From Dactylosporangium sucinum (GTDB lineage: Bacteria; Actinomycetota; Actinomycetes; Mycobacteriales; Micromonosporaceae), in contig NZ_BMPI01000039.1 in the NCBI RefSeq assembly GCF_014647515.1, positions 41,087 through 105,086 on the forward strand: a stretch of 64,000 nucleotides of DNA, in the 5' to 3' direction. A program made the translations under genes and the position numbers. The notes beneath the pieces were generated by a model, which was not told the DNA's origin, searched no databases, and saw only the letters and a program-made list of their open reading frames with translations. This document shows, in pieces, positions 8,198 through 16,006 of the stretch. Numbering within the stretch: position 1 is the stretch's first letter; each line of letters starts with the position of its first letter.

Positions 8198-9472
8198 GTG
8201 AGCACTGCGCCGCGAGTCTATGTGGCGCGCCTTGCCAGCCTGAGCGTGTTCGATCCGAACGGCGACCAGGTGGGCCGGGTGCGCGATGCGGTCGCGCGTC
8301 CCCGCACCGGCAACCAGCCGCCCCGCGTGGTCGGGCTGGTCGCCGAGATGCCGATGCGGCGGCGGATCTTCCTGCCCATCGGGCGGATCACCGCGATCGA
8401 GCCCGACGCCGTGGTGCTCAACACCGGCACGCTCAACCTGCGCCGGTTCGAGAAGCGCCCCGGTGAGCTGCTGGTGCTCGAGGACTTCGTCGACCGGCAC
8501 GTCACCGTCCCTGCCACCGGGCGCACGGGCGCCGTCGTCGACGTCGCCATGGAGTCCGACCGCACCGGCGAGTGGTCGCTGACGCGCGTCGCCGTCCGCG
8601 AGTTCAGCGGCCGGCTGACCCGCCGCGGCCATCTCAACCAGCTCGAGTGGGGCGAGGTCGCCGGGCTGGCCGGGGAGCCGCAGACCCAGGGCACGGCCGG
8701 GCTGCTCGCGGTGCTCGACAACATGCGCCCCGCCGACCTGGCCAACGTCCTGCAGGACCTGTCCGAGAGTCGGCGGGTCGAGGTCGCCGCGGCGCTGGAC
8801 GACGAGCGGCTCGCCGACGTGCTGGAGGAGCTGCCCGAGCACGACCAGCTGGAGATCATCACCGCGCTGGAGCCGCAGCGGGCCGCCGACGTGCTGGAGG
8901 AGATGGACCCGGACGACGCCGCCGACCTGCTCTCCGAGATGCCGAAGCCGGAGCAGGAGGTGCTGCTCGACCTGATGGAGCCCGACGAGGCCTCCCCGGT
9001 CCGCGCCCTGCTCGACTACCTGCCGGGCACCGCAGGCTCGGTGATGACCTCGGAGCCGATCGTCATGCCGCCCGACGCCACCGTGGCCGAGGCGCTCGCC
9101 CGCATCCGCGAGCCGCAGCTCTCCCCCGCCGTCGCCGCCGGGGTCTTCGTCACCCGCCCGCCGATGGCCACCCCGACCGGGCGGTATCTCGGGGTCGTCC
9201 ACTTCCAGCGGCTGCTCCGCGAGCCACCTTCGGCGCTGCTCGGCGGCGTGGTCGACAACGACATCGATCCGCTCGAACCGGGTACCACCCTGGCCGAGAT
9301 CACCCGCCGCATGGCGACCTACAACCTGGTGGTGATGCCCGTGGTCGACGACAACGACAAGCTGGTCGGCGCCGTCACGGTCGACGACGTGCTCGACCAC
9401 CTGCTGCCCGAGGACTGGCGCGACCGCGACCACGCCGAGCCACTGTCGCTGCCGGGCGGTGGCCGTGGCTGA
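8198..9472 (+). CDS. PRC-barrel/MgtE N-domain/CBS protein, MgtE-like but without a channel domain
   Basis: A 424-residue cytosolic protein. The N-terminal about 150 residues form PRC-barrel-like sheets (VFDPNGDQVGRVRDAV, IFLPIGRITAIEPDAVVLN). Residues about 170-280 are an MgtE N-terminal helical domain (MRPADLANVLQDL, DDERLADVLEELPEHDQ, MDPDDAADLLSEMP). Residues about 285-410 are a CBS pair (GSVMTSEPIVMPPDATVAEAL, LVGAVTVDDVLDHLLP). The Mg2+ channel domain of true MgtE is absent, so this is a sensor or regulator rather than a transporter; M. tuberculosis Rv1232c has the same layout. GTG start. Its stop overlaps the DUF1003 start, so the two are translationally coupled. Confidence 0.9.
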   Translation: MSTAPRVYVARLASLSVFDPNGDQVGRVRDAVARPRTGNQPPRVVGLVAEMPMRRRIFLPIGRITAIEPDAVVLNTGTLNLRRFEKRPGELLVLEDFVDRHVTVPATGRTGAVVDVAMESDRTGEWSLTRVAVREFSGRLTRRGHLNQLEWGEVAGLAGEPQTQGTAGLLAVLDNMRPADLANVLQDLSESRRVEVAAALDDERLADVLEELPEHDQLEIITALEPQRAADVLEEMDPDDAADLLSEMPKPEQEVLLDLMEPDEASPVRALLDYLPGTAGSVMTSEPIVMPPDATVAEALARIREPQLSPAVAAGVFVTRPPMATPTGRYLGVVHFQRLLREPPSALLGGVVDNDIDPLEPGTTLAEITRRMATYNLVVMPVVDDNDKLVGAVTVDDVLDHLLPEDWRDRDHAEPLSLPGGGRG

Positions 9473-10094
9473 CCGTCGCCGCCTCGACCAGCCGCGCGAG
9501 ACCCGGATCACGCTGCCCCGCTTCGACCCCGAGGCGTTCGGGCAGTGGTCCGAGGGGATCGCCCGGTTCATGGGCACGGCCAAGTTCCTCGTCTACATGA
9601 CGGTGGTGATCCTGGCCTGGATCGCCTGGAACACGCTCACGCCCGAGAGCTGGCGCTTCGACCCGTACACGTTCACGTTCCTCACGCTGATCCTGTCGCT
9701 GCAGGCGTCCTACGCGGCGCCCCTCATCCTGCTGGCCCAGAACCGGCAGACGGACCGCGACCGGCTGGCCTCCGAGGAGGACCGGCGGCGGGCGGCCGCC
9801 CAGAAGGCGGACACCGAATACCTGGCCCGGGAGATCGCCGCGCTGCGCATCGCCGTCGGCGAGGTGGCGACCCGCGACTTCCTGCGGTCGGAGCTGGCCC
9901 GGATGGGCGAGGAGCTCGACGAGTCCGCTGTGCGGCGGGCGAAGCTGGAGCGGAAGAAGGCGAAGAAGGCGGCGGCCGCGGCGACCGCGCTGGACGAGCC
10001 GCTGGAGGCGGACGACGGCGACGACCCGGACGACTCGGTGGACTCCGACTCGCCGGATGCCTCGCCTTCGTCGCGGCGGCGGCTCCGGCACTGA
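9459..10094 (+). CDS. DUF1003 membrane protein
   Basis: A 211-residue protein with an N-terminal segment, two membrane helices (about residues 42-60 and 69-92) and a long charged, partly coiled-coil C-terminus (QTDRDRLASEEDRR, AKLERKKAKKAAAAA) ending in an Asp/Ser-rich tail. FLTLILSLQASYAAPLILLA is the DUF1003 hallmark. The start overlaps the preceding gene by 14 nt (GTG 9459); GTG 9465 is an equally good start. Coupling to the MgtE-like sensor suggests a joint role in divalent-cation or membrane homeostasis, which is inference. A strong hairpin 12 nt after the stop ends the unit. Confidence 0.88.
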   Translation: MAVADRRRLDQPRETRITLPRFDPEAFGQWSEGIARFMGTAKFLVYMTVVILAWIAWNTLTPESWRFDPYTFTFLTLILSLQASYAAPLILLAQNRQTDRDRLASEEDRRRAAAQKADTEYLAREIAALRIAVGEVATRDFLRSELARMGEELDESAVRRAKLERKKAKKAAAAATALDEPLEADDGDDPDDSVDSDSPDASPSSRRRLRH

Positions 10095-10106
10095 GCTTTG
10101 CTGTTG

Positions 10107-10137
10107 GCCGCGCGCCTCAAGGGGCTAGGCGCGCGGC
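10107..10137 (+). terminator. intrinsic-type terminator hairpin
   Basis: A perfect 10-bp GC stem (GCCGCGCGCC at 10107-10116, GGCGCGCGGC at 10128-10137) with an 11-nt loop begins 12 nt after the DUF1003 stop. There is no T-tract, as is usual for high-GC actinobacterial terminators. Confidence 0.7.
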
Positions 10138-10277
10138 GTGTAAACGATGGTCGCACCGGGTCGGGTGCGGGGACAACCCCGGTGGTTGGCAAAATACTCA
10201 TTTCGGGTGGTGTGACGCGTTCCTCGGCGGCGCTCACCACGCGGGGTGGGCGGGCATCCCGACGTACCATGGCAGCC

Positions 10278-11420
10278 ATGTCTGCCCCGGCCACCACCGT
10301 TGAGGACGCGATCACCGCCGCGCTCGCGACCGTCGACGACCCTGAGATTCGCCGCCCGATCACCGAGCTGGGCATGGTGCGTGACGTCATGCTCCGCCCG
10401 GACGGGGTCGCGGCGATCGGCATCCTGCTGACGGTGGCCGGCTGCCCGCTGAAGGACAAGCTGCGCAGCGACATCACGCGCGCGGTCGGGGCGGTCGCGG
10501 GCGTGACCGCGGTCGAGATCGACTTCGGCGTCATGACCCCGGAGCAGCGCAAGAACCTGCAGACCAGCCTGCGCGGCGACGTGCAGGAGCCGGTGATCCC
10601 GTTCGCCCAGCCGGGCTCGCGCACCCGCGTCTACGCGGTGGCCAGCGGCAAGGGCGGCGTGGGAAAGTCGAGCGTCACGGTCAACCTGGCGGCGTCGCTG
10701 GCGGCCCGCGGCCTCTCGGTCGGCGTCGTCGACGCCGACATCTACGGCCACTCCGTCCCCCGCATGCTGGGCGCCGACGGCCGCCCGACCCAGGTCGAGT
10801 CGATGATCATGCCCCCGTCCTCCCACGGCGTGAAGGTCATCTCGATCGGCATGTTCACCCCCGGCAACACCGCGGTCGTGTGGCGCGGCCCGATGCTCCA
10901 CCGGGCCCTGCAGCAGTTCCTCGCCGACGTGTACTGGGGCGACCTCGACGTCCTCCTCCTCGACCTCCCGCCGGGCACCGGCGACGTGGCCATCTCGCTG
11001 GCCCAGCTGCTCCCGTCGGCCGAGATCCTGGTCGTGACCACTCCCCAGGCCGCCGCGGCCGAGGTGGCCGAGCGGGCCGGCTCGATCGCCCTGCAGACCC
11101 ACCAGCGCATCGTGGGCGTGGTCGAGAACATGTCCTGGCTGGAGCTCCCCACGGGCGAGAAGATGGAGATCTTCGGCGCCGGCGGCGGCCAGACGGTGGC
11201 CGACTCGCTGAGCCGCCTGGTTGGCGCGAAGGTGCCGCTGCTGGGCCAGATCCCCCTCGACACCCGCCTGCGCGAGGCCGGCGACTCGGGGCAGCCGCTG
11301 GTGCTGGCCACCCCGGACGCTCCCGCGGCGGTCGCCCTGAGCGCGGTGGCGGATCGGCTGGCGCAGCGACGGGAGAGCCTGGTCGGCAAGCCGCTGGGGC
11401 TGAAGCCCGCCGGTCGCTGA
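10278..11420 (+). CDS. mrp: Mrp/ApbC family iron-sulfur carrier ATPase
   Basis: A 380-residue P-loop protein. Residues about 5-80 are a DUF59/MIP18-like domain (DAITAALATVDDPEI, VAGCPLKD). The deviant Walker A GKGGVGKSS is at about 124-132, VDADIYGHSVPRML follows, and the switch is LDLPPGTGDV. It is predicted to bind and transfer Fe-S clusters to apoproteins in the cytosol. The C-terminal CxxC of E. coli ApbC is absent; the corresponding stretch reads MSWLELPTGEKMEIFG, as in mycobacterial Mrp. The start chosen is ATG 10278; ATG 10269 is in frame three codons earlier, and neither has a strong Shine-Dalgarno. Its place next to DUF1003/MgtE-like and tatB/htrA is the conserved actinobacterial order. 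Confidence 0.92.
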   Translation: MSAPATTVEDAITAALATVDDPEIRRPITELGMVRDVMLRPDGVAAIGILLTVAGCPLKDKLRSDITRAVGAVAGVTAVEIDFGVMTPEQRKNLQTSLRGDVQEPVIPFAQPGSRTRVYAVASGKGGVGKSSVTVNLAASLAARGLSVGVVDADIYGHSVPRMLGADGRPTQVESMIMPPSSHGVKVISIGMFTPGNTAVVWRGPMLHRALQQFLADVYWGDLDVLLLDLPPGTGDVAISLAQLLPSAEILVVTTPQAAAAEVAERAGSIALQTHQRIVGVVENMSWLELPTGEKMEIFGAGGGQTVADSLSRLVGAKVPLLGQIPLDTRLREAGDSGQPLVLATPDAPAAVALSAVADRLAQRRESLVGKPLGLKPAGR

Positions 11421-11451
11421 CCTCGCCGCTCCGGCGCCGCGGAAGCGGTCC

Positions 11452-11502
11452 ATGATCACGGACGTTTGTGTGTCGCATAGGGACGAGAACTTCCGCGGTC
11501 AC
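11452..11502. repeat. imperfect palindrome sharing a 16-nt arm with a copy at 52233
   Basis: The left arm starts ATGATCACGGACGTTT (11452-11467), identical to the left arm of the hairpin at 52233. A degenerate partner (GAACTTCCGCGGTCA, about 11488-11502) can pair with roughly 11 of 15 positions. It sits 31 nt after the mrp stop. Confidence 0.55.
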
Positions 11503-11726
11503 GCAGGCGCACGCACGCCACCCGGAAGGCCAGACACAAACTGGCCGCCCTGGCCGGCGCGGCCGTGGTGTCCCAGCCGGACATCGGCGCAGCGAGGCGG
11601 GTCCGAGCACTATGCGTCGAATGCTCGATTTGGGCCGTTAGGCACCGAACTCGGCAACCGGGCCGTGCGGCATGGTCGGACCGCAGCGTCGGGCCGACGG
11701 TGCGATGCGGTGCTAATGCCGTAGCC

Positions 11727-11990
11727 GCCGCGGCGAGCACTGCCTCGTCCGCTGCCTTCGCCGCGAGCACTGCTGCCGCCGCGAAGACTGCCACTGCTGC
11801 CGCGAGCACCGCCGCCGCCCTCGCCGCGAGCACCGCCGCCGCCCTCGCCGCGAGCACCGCCGCCTCCACCGCCGCTGCCGCGAGCACCGCCGCCGCCCTC
11901 GCCGCGAGCACCGCCGCCTCCACCGCCGCTGCCGCGAGCACTGCCTCCGCCGCGAGCACCGCAGCCGCAGCCGCCGCGAGCCCTGCCGGC
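11727..11990. repeat. GC-rich tandem repeat with 24- and 30-nt units
   Basis: Repeats of GCCGCGAGCACCGCC with variable spacers build units of 24 and 30 nt, all multiples of three. Plus-strand reading gives Ala/Ser/Thr runs, and minus-strand frames give Ala/Val/Leu or Gly/Arg/Glu runs. There is no identifiable gene. The three-base periodicity is worth noting because the repeats elsewhere in this window (34-nt, 20-nt) are not in phase. Confidence 0.65.
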
Positions 11991-12069
11991 GCCGTCCTCA
12001 CTGACCCGCGCAGCCGCAGCGTCCGCTTTCGCCGCCATAGCTCGACATTTCGGAAATGTCGCCCACCGA

Positions 12070-12090
12070 CCCGACCATCTCGCGGTCGGG
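12070..12090 (-). terminator. hairpin downstream of tatB
   Basis: A perfect 7-bp stem CCCGACC/GGTCGGG (12070-12076, 12084-12090) lies 44 nt past the tatB stop. A second, T/A-containing near-perfect palindrome (CGACATTTC/GAAATGTCG, 12043-12061) follows. Together they are a plausible terminator for the htrA-tatB transcript. Confidence 0.5.
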
Positions 12091-12133
12091 CTGTCGTGGC
12101 AGGCGCCCGCAGTACGACCGGGGCGAATGAATG

Positions 12134-12565
12134 TCAGGTGACGTCGTCCCAGGAGGCGCGCACCGCCGGCTGGGACGGCGGTGGCGTGGTCGCGGCCGGG
12201 GTCGAGGCCGGGGTCGCCACGCTGTTGGCCGCGGAAGCCGCCGCCTGGGCATCGCGCTTCACGCCGTCCGCCACGCCTTTGACGTCGTCGTAGATGCCCT
12301 GTAACGGCTTGCGGAGGGCGGCCTCGTCGGCCTCGCTGAGCAGGTGCTTGCGCAGGAAGGTCTTCGGGTGGAGGTCTTCCAGCTGGATGTCGGTGCCGAG
12401 TTCCTTGCTGAGGTCGCCGGTGGCGTTGCGCGCCATCTGGCGGACGTTGCGCAGCATCCGCATGCCGTCGCCGATGGCCTTCGGCAAGCGGTCGGGACCG
12501 AAGATGAACAGCCCGACCAGGATGATCAGGATGAACTCCCAGCCGCCGATGTTCTCCAAGCCCAT
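12134..12565 (-). CDS. tatB: Sec-independent protein translocase TatB
   Basis: A 143-residue protein with one N-terminal membrane helix (about residues 8-24, FILIILVGLFIFGPDRLP) and the FGP hinge. An amphipathic helix follows (AIGDGMRMLRNVRQMARNA), then a charged cytoplasmic region. The C-terminus is Ala/Pro/Thr-rich. Length and pattern fit TatB rather than TatA: there is a long second helix and a Glu at position 4. TatB binds twin-arginine signal peptides, and the window encodes at least one such substrate (DUF1501 protein). It lies 71 nt downstream of htrA on the same strand, as in mycobacteria. Confidence 0.93.
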   Translation of the reverse strand: MGLENIGGWEFILIILVGLFIFGPDRLPKAIGDGMRMLRNVRQMARNATGDLSKELGTDIQLEDLHPKTFLRKHLLSEADEAALRKPLQGIYDDVKGVADGVKRDAQAAASAANSVATPASTPAATTPPPSQPAVRASWDDVT

Positions 12566-12636
12566 TGTGCCGGCCCTCCCCTGCTCTCAGCCGCAAGACT
12601 ACGCACCCGCGGCCCCGAACGGGGAGGGCCCGATGG

Positions 12637-13947
12637 TCACTTCGCGTCTGCGACCAGCGTTACTGACGTTTTTTCCCGAGTTGTACCGCGTAAGTACTGG
12701 ATTTCCACCGTGTCCCCGGGTGCGTACTTGCGCACGAGCGCGGTGAGGTCCCAGAACTCCTCGACCGGCTTGCCGTTGACGGTCAGGATCACGTCGCCGC
12801 TCTTCAGGCCGGCCGCGGCGGCCGGGCCGCCGGCCTCGACGGAGGCGAGGCGGGCGCCGCCGACCGGGTTGCGGTACGACGGGTCGGGCTGGACGCCCAT
12901 CACGGTGCGCCGGGCCTTGCCGGTGTTGATGATGTCGGTGGCGATGCGCTTGGCATGGTTGATCGGGATCGCGAACGCGAGGCCGACGTTGCCCGCCGTG
13001 GACTGGTCCTCGGACAGGGTGCCGATCACCGAGTTGATGCCGACCACGCGGCCGGCGCCGTTGAAGAGCGGGCCGCCCGAGTTGCCCTGGTTGACCGCGG
13101 CGTCGGTCTGGATGGCCGAGTAGTATCGTGCGGTGCCGCCCTCGCTGGTGCGGATGGGGCGGTCGAGGTAGCTGACCACGCCGTAGGTGAGCGTGCTGGT
13201 CAGGCCGAGCGGCGCGCCGACCGCGACGACCGGGTCGCCGACCTGGACCTGGTCGGAGTCGCCGAACTCGACGGGGACGAGCTTACCCTCGGGCAGCCCG
13301 GCCGTATCGATCTTGAGCACGGCGACGTCGGACTCGTCGTCGCCGCCGACCACCTTCGCCGAGGCCACCGTCGCGTCGCTGAACCGGACCGTCGCGTTGC
13401 CGGTGCCGCCCTCGACGACGTGGTTGTTGGTGATGACATGGCCGTCGTTGGACACGACGAAGCCGGAGCCGAGGGACATGCCGGAGCCGACCCGGATGCT
13501 GATCGTGACGACGCTGGGCAGGACCTTCTTGGCCAGGGCGGCGACCGAGTCCGGCGGGCGGCCGTTGAGCGGCGGGTCGCTGCCGAGCTGCGTGCCGCCG
13601 AGGCCGCCACCGCCGCCGACGGCGAAGACGTAGCCGAGCGTGCCGCCGAGCGCGCCCGCCAGCAGGGCGGTGACGATCGACACGACCAGCACGAGACCCA
13701 GGCCGAGGCGCGGGCCCGGGCCGGGCGCCGGCGGCTTCTCAAGCGGCGGGATGTCGTCCTGCGGCGTCTTCACGACGACGACGGGCGCGTCGGGATCGCG
13801 CCACGGGTCGGCCAGCGCGTCGGACCACCAGCTGTCGGGCGCGGGCTGCGGCTGCGTCTGCGGGCGGCCCTGCGTAGGCGTCGCCCAGCCACCGGGGCTG
13901 GGCGCTGCGCCATGGCCCGGCTGACGCCAGGCCGAACCGTCTGTCAC
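12637..13947 (-). CDS. htrA: membrane-anchored HtrA-type serine protease with PDZ domain
   Basis: A 436-residue protein. The cytoplasmic Pro/Gln-rich N-terminus (1-80) is followed by one membrane helix (about 82-108) and a glycine-rich linker. The trypsin-like domain has the triad His176 (NNHVV), Asp207 (ESDVAVL) and Ser290 (GNSGGP), and a C-terminal PDZ domain runs from about 345 (GGPAAAAGLKSGDVILTVNG). It is an extracytoplasmic protein-quality-control protease. The start is GTG 13947 because GGAGGAG lies 6 nt upstream; an upstream ATG would put that site inside the gene. In relatives a sigE-antisigma pair sits directly upstream; here only 110 bp separate it from the divergent methyltransferase. 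Confidence 0.93.
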   Translation of the reverse strand: MTDGSAWRQPGHGAAPSPGGWATPTQGRPQTQPQPAPDSWWSDALADPWRDPDAPVVVVKTPQDDIPPLEKPPAPGPGPRLGLGLVLVVSIVTALLAGALGGTLGYVFAVGGGGGLGGTQLGSDPPLNGRPPDSVAALAKKVLPSVVTISIRVGSGMSLGSGFVVSNDGHVITNNHVVEGGTGNATVRFSDATVASAKVVGGDDESDVAVLKIDTAGLPEGKLVPVEFGDSDQVQVGDPVVAVGAPLGLTSTLTYGVVSYLDRPIRTSEGGTARYYSAIQTDAAVNQGNSGGPLFNGAGRVVGINSVIGTLSEDQSTAGNVGLAFAIPINHAKRIATDIINTGKARRTVMGVQPDPSYRNPVGGARLASVEAGGPAAAAGLKSGDVILTVNGKPVEEFWDLTALVRKYAPGDTVEIQYLRGTTREKTSVTLVADAK

Positions 13948-14057
13948 GATCGGCTCCTCCGTCCGTTTCGCATCCAGCATTACACGCTCCGGCATCCCAC
14001 ACGCGGGGGCGAGGTCTCCTAGGCTTTGCCGGGAATCGACTCACCTGGAGGTGCCCC

Positions 14058-14702
14058 ATCACCGCGTCCGCGAGAAGCGCGCAGCAGTTCGCCGACTTCG
14101 TCGACGGGTACGTGCTGGAGGACCCGGTGCTCACGGCCGCCCGCGAACAGGCCGGTGAGCTGGGCATCCACGCCGTCAGCCGGGGTTGCGGCGCGGCACT
14201 GCGGGTGATCGCCGCGGTGAGCAACGCGAAGGCCGTCGTCGAGGTCGGCACCGGCACCGGGGTGAGCGGCGGGTGGCTCCTGCGCGGCATGCGGCGCGAC
14301 GGCGTTCTCACCACGATCGACTACGAGGCCGAGCACCAGCGGATCGCGCGGCGCGTGTTCTCCGCCGCCGGCAACCCGCCGTCGCGGGCCCGCATCATCA
14401 CCGGCCGGGCGCTGGACGTGCTGCCCCGGCTGGCCGACCGGGCGTACGACCTGGTGTTCGTGGATCACGACCCGGCCGAGTACGGCCCCGTCGTGACCGC
14501 GGCCGAGCGGCTCCTGCGCCCGGGCGGGACGCTGGTGCTGAACGACGCCCTGGCCGGCGGCCGGGTCAGTGATCCCACGATTCGGGACACGGAGACGGTA
14601 CTGCTGAGAGAGACGGTCAAGGGTCTGCGCGACAGCGACGCTTGGGTGCCCGCTCTGCTGCCGATCGGTGACGGACTGTTGCTGGCGGCACGCGCGGCTT
14701 AG
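14058..14702 (+). CDS. O-methyltransferase, SAM-dependent, probable ATC start
   Basis: A 214-residue class I methyltransferase of the small O-methyltransferase family (M. tuberculosis Rv1220c type). The SAM loop VVEVGTGTGVSGG is at about 61-73, acidic strand 2 is TTIDYEAEHQ, and VFVDHDPAEYGP is the metal/catalytic region. The start is unusual. The conserved SAQQFAD leader is in frame only if translation begins at ATC 14058, which has GGAGGTG (14047-14053) at perfect spacing. The next usable codon, GTG 14112, would delete 18 conserved residues. The substrate is unknown. Confidence 0.85.
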   Translation: MTASARSAQQFADFVDGYVLEDPVLTAAREQAGELGIHAVSRGCGAALRVIAAVSNAKAVVEVGTGTGVSGGWLLRGMRRDGVLTTIDYEAEHQRIARRVFSAAGNPPSRARIITGRALDVLPRLADRAYDLVFVDHDPAEYGPVVTAAERLLRPGGTLVLNDALAGGRVSDPTIRDTETVLLRETVKGLRDSDAWVPALLPIGDGLLLAARAA

Positions 14703-14734
14703 AAAGTGTCGTACCCGGGTTCGAAACTGTCGCC

Positions 14735-15721
14735 ATGACCGAACTCGGCATCACCACCCGCATCGTCCTGTCCGCCACCGCCCCGTTCGACCTCGCCTGC
14801 TCGAGGCGCGCGATGCGCACCTTCACGCCGACCAACAACGACCAGTTCGTCACCTCCGACGGCCGCGTCCGCAAGGCGTTCCTGCACCCGAGCGACCCGT
14901 CGAGGGCCGTGGTCACGGAGGTGATGGCCCGCGACGACGGCGAGCCGGGCGTCGCCGTGACCGTCTACGGCGACGAGCCCCTCACCCCGTCCGAGACGAC
15001 GGCCGTCGCCACCGCCGTGGCCAACTGGCTGAGCCTCGACGACGACCGCGACGAGTTCCTGGCGATCGCCCGCACCGACCCGGCGATGGCCCGCCTCCTG
15101 CCCGTCGCCGAGGGCCTGCACCAGGTCTGCTTCCCGACCCTGGCCGAGGCCGCCGCCTACTTCACGCTGACCCACCGCTCCACGGCCTGGCATGCGGCGA
15201 CCCGCAAGCGCCGCCTGGTCGACGAACACGGCCCGTGGGGCATCGTGGAAGGCCGGGCGTATTCGGCGTTCCCCACGGCCGCCGTGGTGACCACCCTGAC
15301 GCCGCGTCAGCTCCTGGCCCACACGGGCAGCCAGTTCCGCGCCGACCGACTGCTGACGGTGCTCTCCGGCATCGCCGAGCTGGACGAGGCCGCCCTCCGC
15401 ACCGCGCCGTATGACGAGGCCCGTGACGCCCTGCTCGCCGTCCGCGGCATCGGCACCTTCACCGCCCACGCCCTGCTCCTGCGCGCCCTGGGCCGCCCGG
15501 ACGCCGTCCCCCTGGAGCGGACCCAGTTCACGAAGACGGCCCTGGCGCTCTACGGCGAGCCCACCCCGGACCCGACCGACCTCCGCCGGCGATACGGGCC
15601 GTGGATCGGCTGGTGGGCGTATACGGCCCGGACGGCCCTCGGCTGGCTCGCCACCCCCGCCGGGGCCGAGGCTCCGTCGCCGCCACCACCGGCCGCGCGG
15701 CTGGTGGCCGTGGCCGCCTGA
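14735..15721 (+). CDS. DNA-3-methyladenine glycosylase 2/AlkA-like protein
   Basis: A 328-residue protein with the AlkA layout. The N-terminal beta domain is residues 1-100, and the helical HhH-GPD domain carries the hairpin LLAVRGIGTFTAHALLLRAL (about 229-248). AlkA enzymes have a catalytic Asp in a P-D-x-F-P-x-x-D stretch just after this helix; here it reads PDAVPLERTQF, so the Asp position is Arg, preceded by Glu. The protein may use the Glu, may be a binding-only relative, or may have another chemistry. ATG start, 32 nt after the methyltransferase stop, so a shared transcript is likely. The C-terminus is Pro/Ala-rich. Confidence 0.8.
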   Translation: MTELGITTRIVLSATAPFDLACSRRAMRTFTPTNNDQFVTSDGRVRKAFLHPSDPSRAVVTEVMARDDGEPGVAVTVYGDEPLTPSETTAVATAVANWLSLDDDRDEFLAIARTDPAMARLLPVAEGLHQVCFPTLAEAAAYFTLTHRSTAWHAATRKRRLVDEHGPWGIVEGRAYSAFPTAAVVTTLTPRQLLAHTGSQFRADRLLTVLSGIAELDEAALRTAPYDEARDALLAVRGIGTFTAHALLLRALGRPDAVPLERTQFTKTALALYGEPTPDPTDLRRRYGPWIGWWAYTARTALGWLATPAGAEAPSPPPPAARLVAVAA

Positions 15722-15798
15722 CCCCGCCGTCCGAGTCGCCCGACCGGGCAGCCCGGGCCGCCTGACCCGCGGTCCGGGCGGCCTGACCCGCGGTCCGG
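15712..15798. repeat. tandem repeat that starts on the AlkA-like gene stop codon
   Basis: The motif GGCCGCCTGACCC occurs at 15712-15724 (containing the TGA stop, 15719-15721) and at 15756-15768, and as GGCGGCCTGACCC at 15777-15789. The last two copies share the longer unit GCCTGACCCGCGGTCCGG with a 21-nt period. The rest of the 285-nt convergent gap to the DUF1501 gene is GC-rich without other recognisable signals. Confidence 0.65.
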
Positions 15799-16006
15799 CC
15801 CGACGGATCACGAGGCGGACCAGCGCGACCTCGGCGGTGGACCCCGCGTCGACCGGGGCGGCGTGCCTGGTCGGGCCGCGAGCGGGCGGGCATGACCGCT
15901 CGCGGCCCGGCCCCGCCGCACCGGAACCGGGGCCGACCGCGACCGCTTGGGAGTCGGCCGGACCACACGAAACGGGCGACCGTGACGCCCGTCCAACCAC
16001 CGAGCG

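Larger units (their letters stand above)
11421..12133. other. 713-nt gene-free region between mrp and tatB
   Basis: The convergent 3' ends of mrp and tatB enclose, in order: an imperfect palindrome (11452-11502), a stretch without recognisable features (about 11503-11725), an alanine/glycine-codon-like GC tandem repeat (11727-11990) and hairpins (12043-12061, 12070-12090). Long open frames across the repeat exist on both strands in several frames but lack ribosome sites and family similarity, so I do not call a gene. Confidence 0.6.

Noticed and set aside
8198..9472. A magnesium transporter
   Set aside because: The MgtE N-domain and CBS pair are present, but the transmembrane channel domain is missing, so transport is not supported.
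11565..12293. Ala/Ser/Thr-rich open frame across the repeat after mrp
   Set aside because: Equally long repeat-driven frames exist in several other frames on both strands; there is no ribosome site and no conserved flank.
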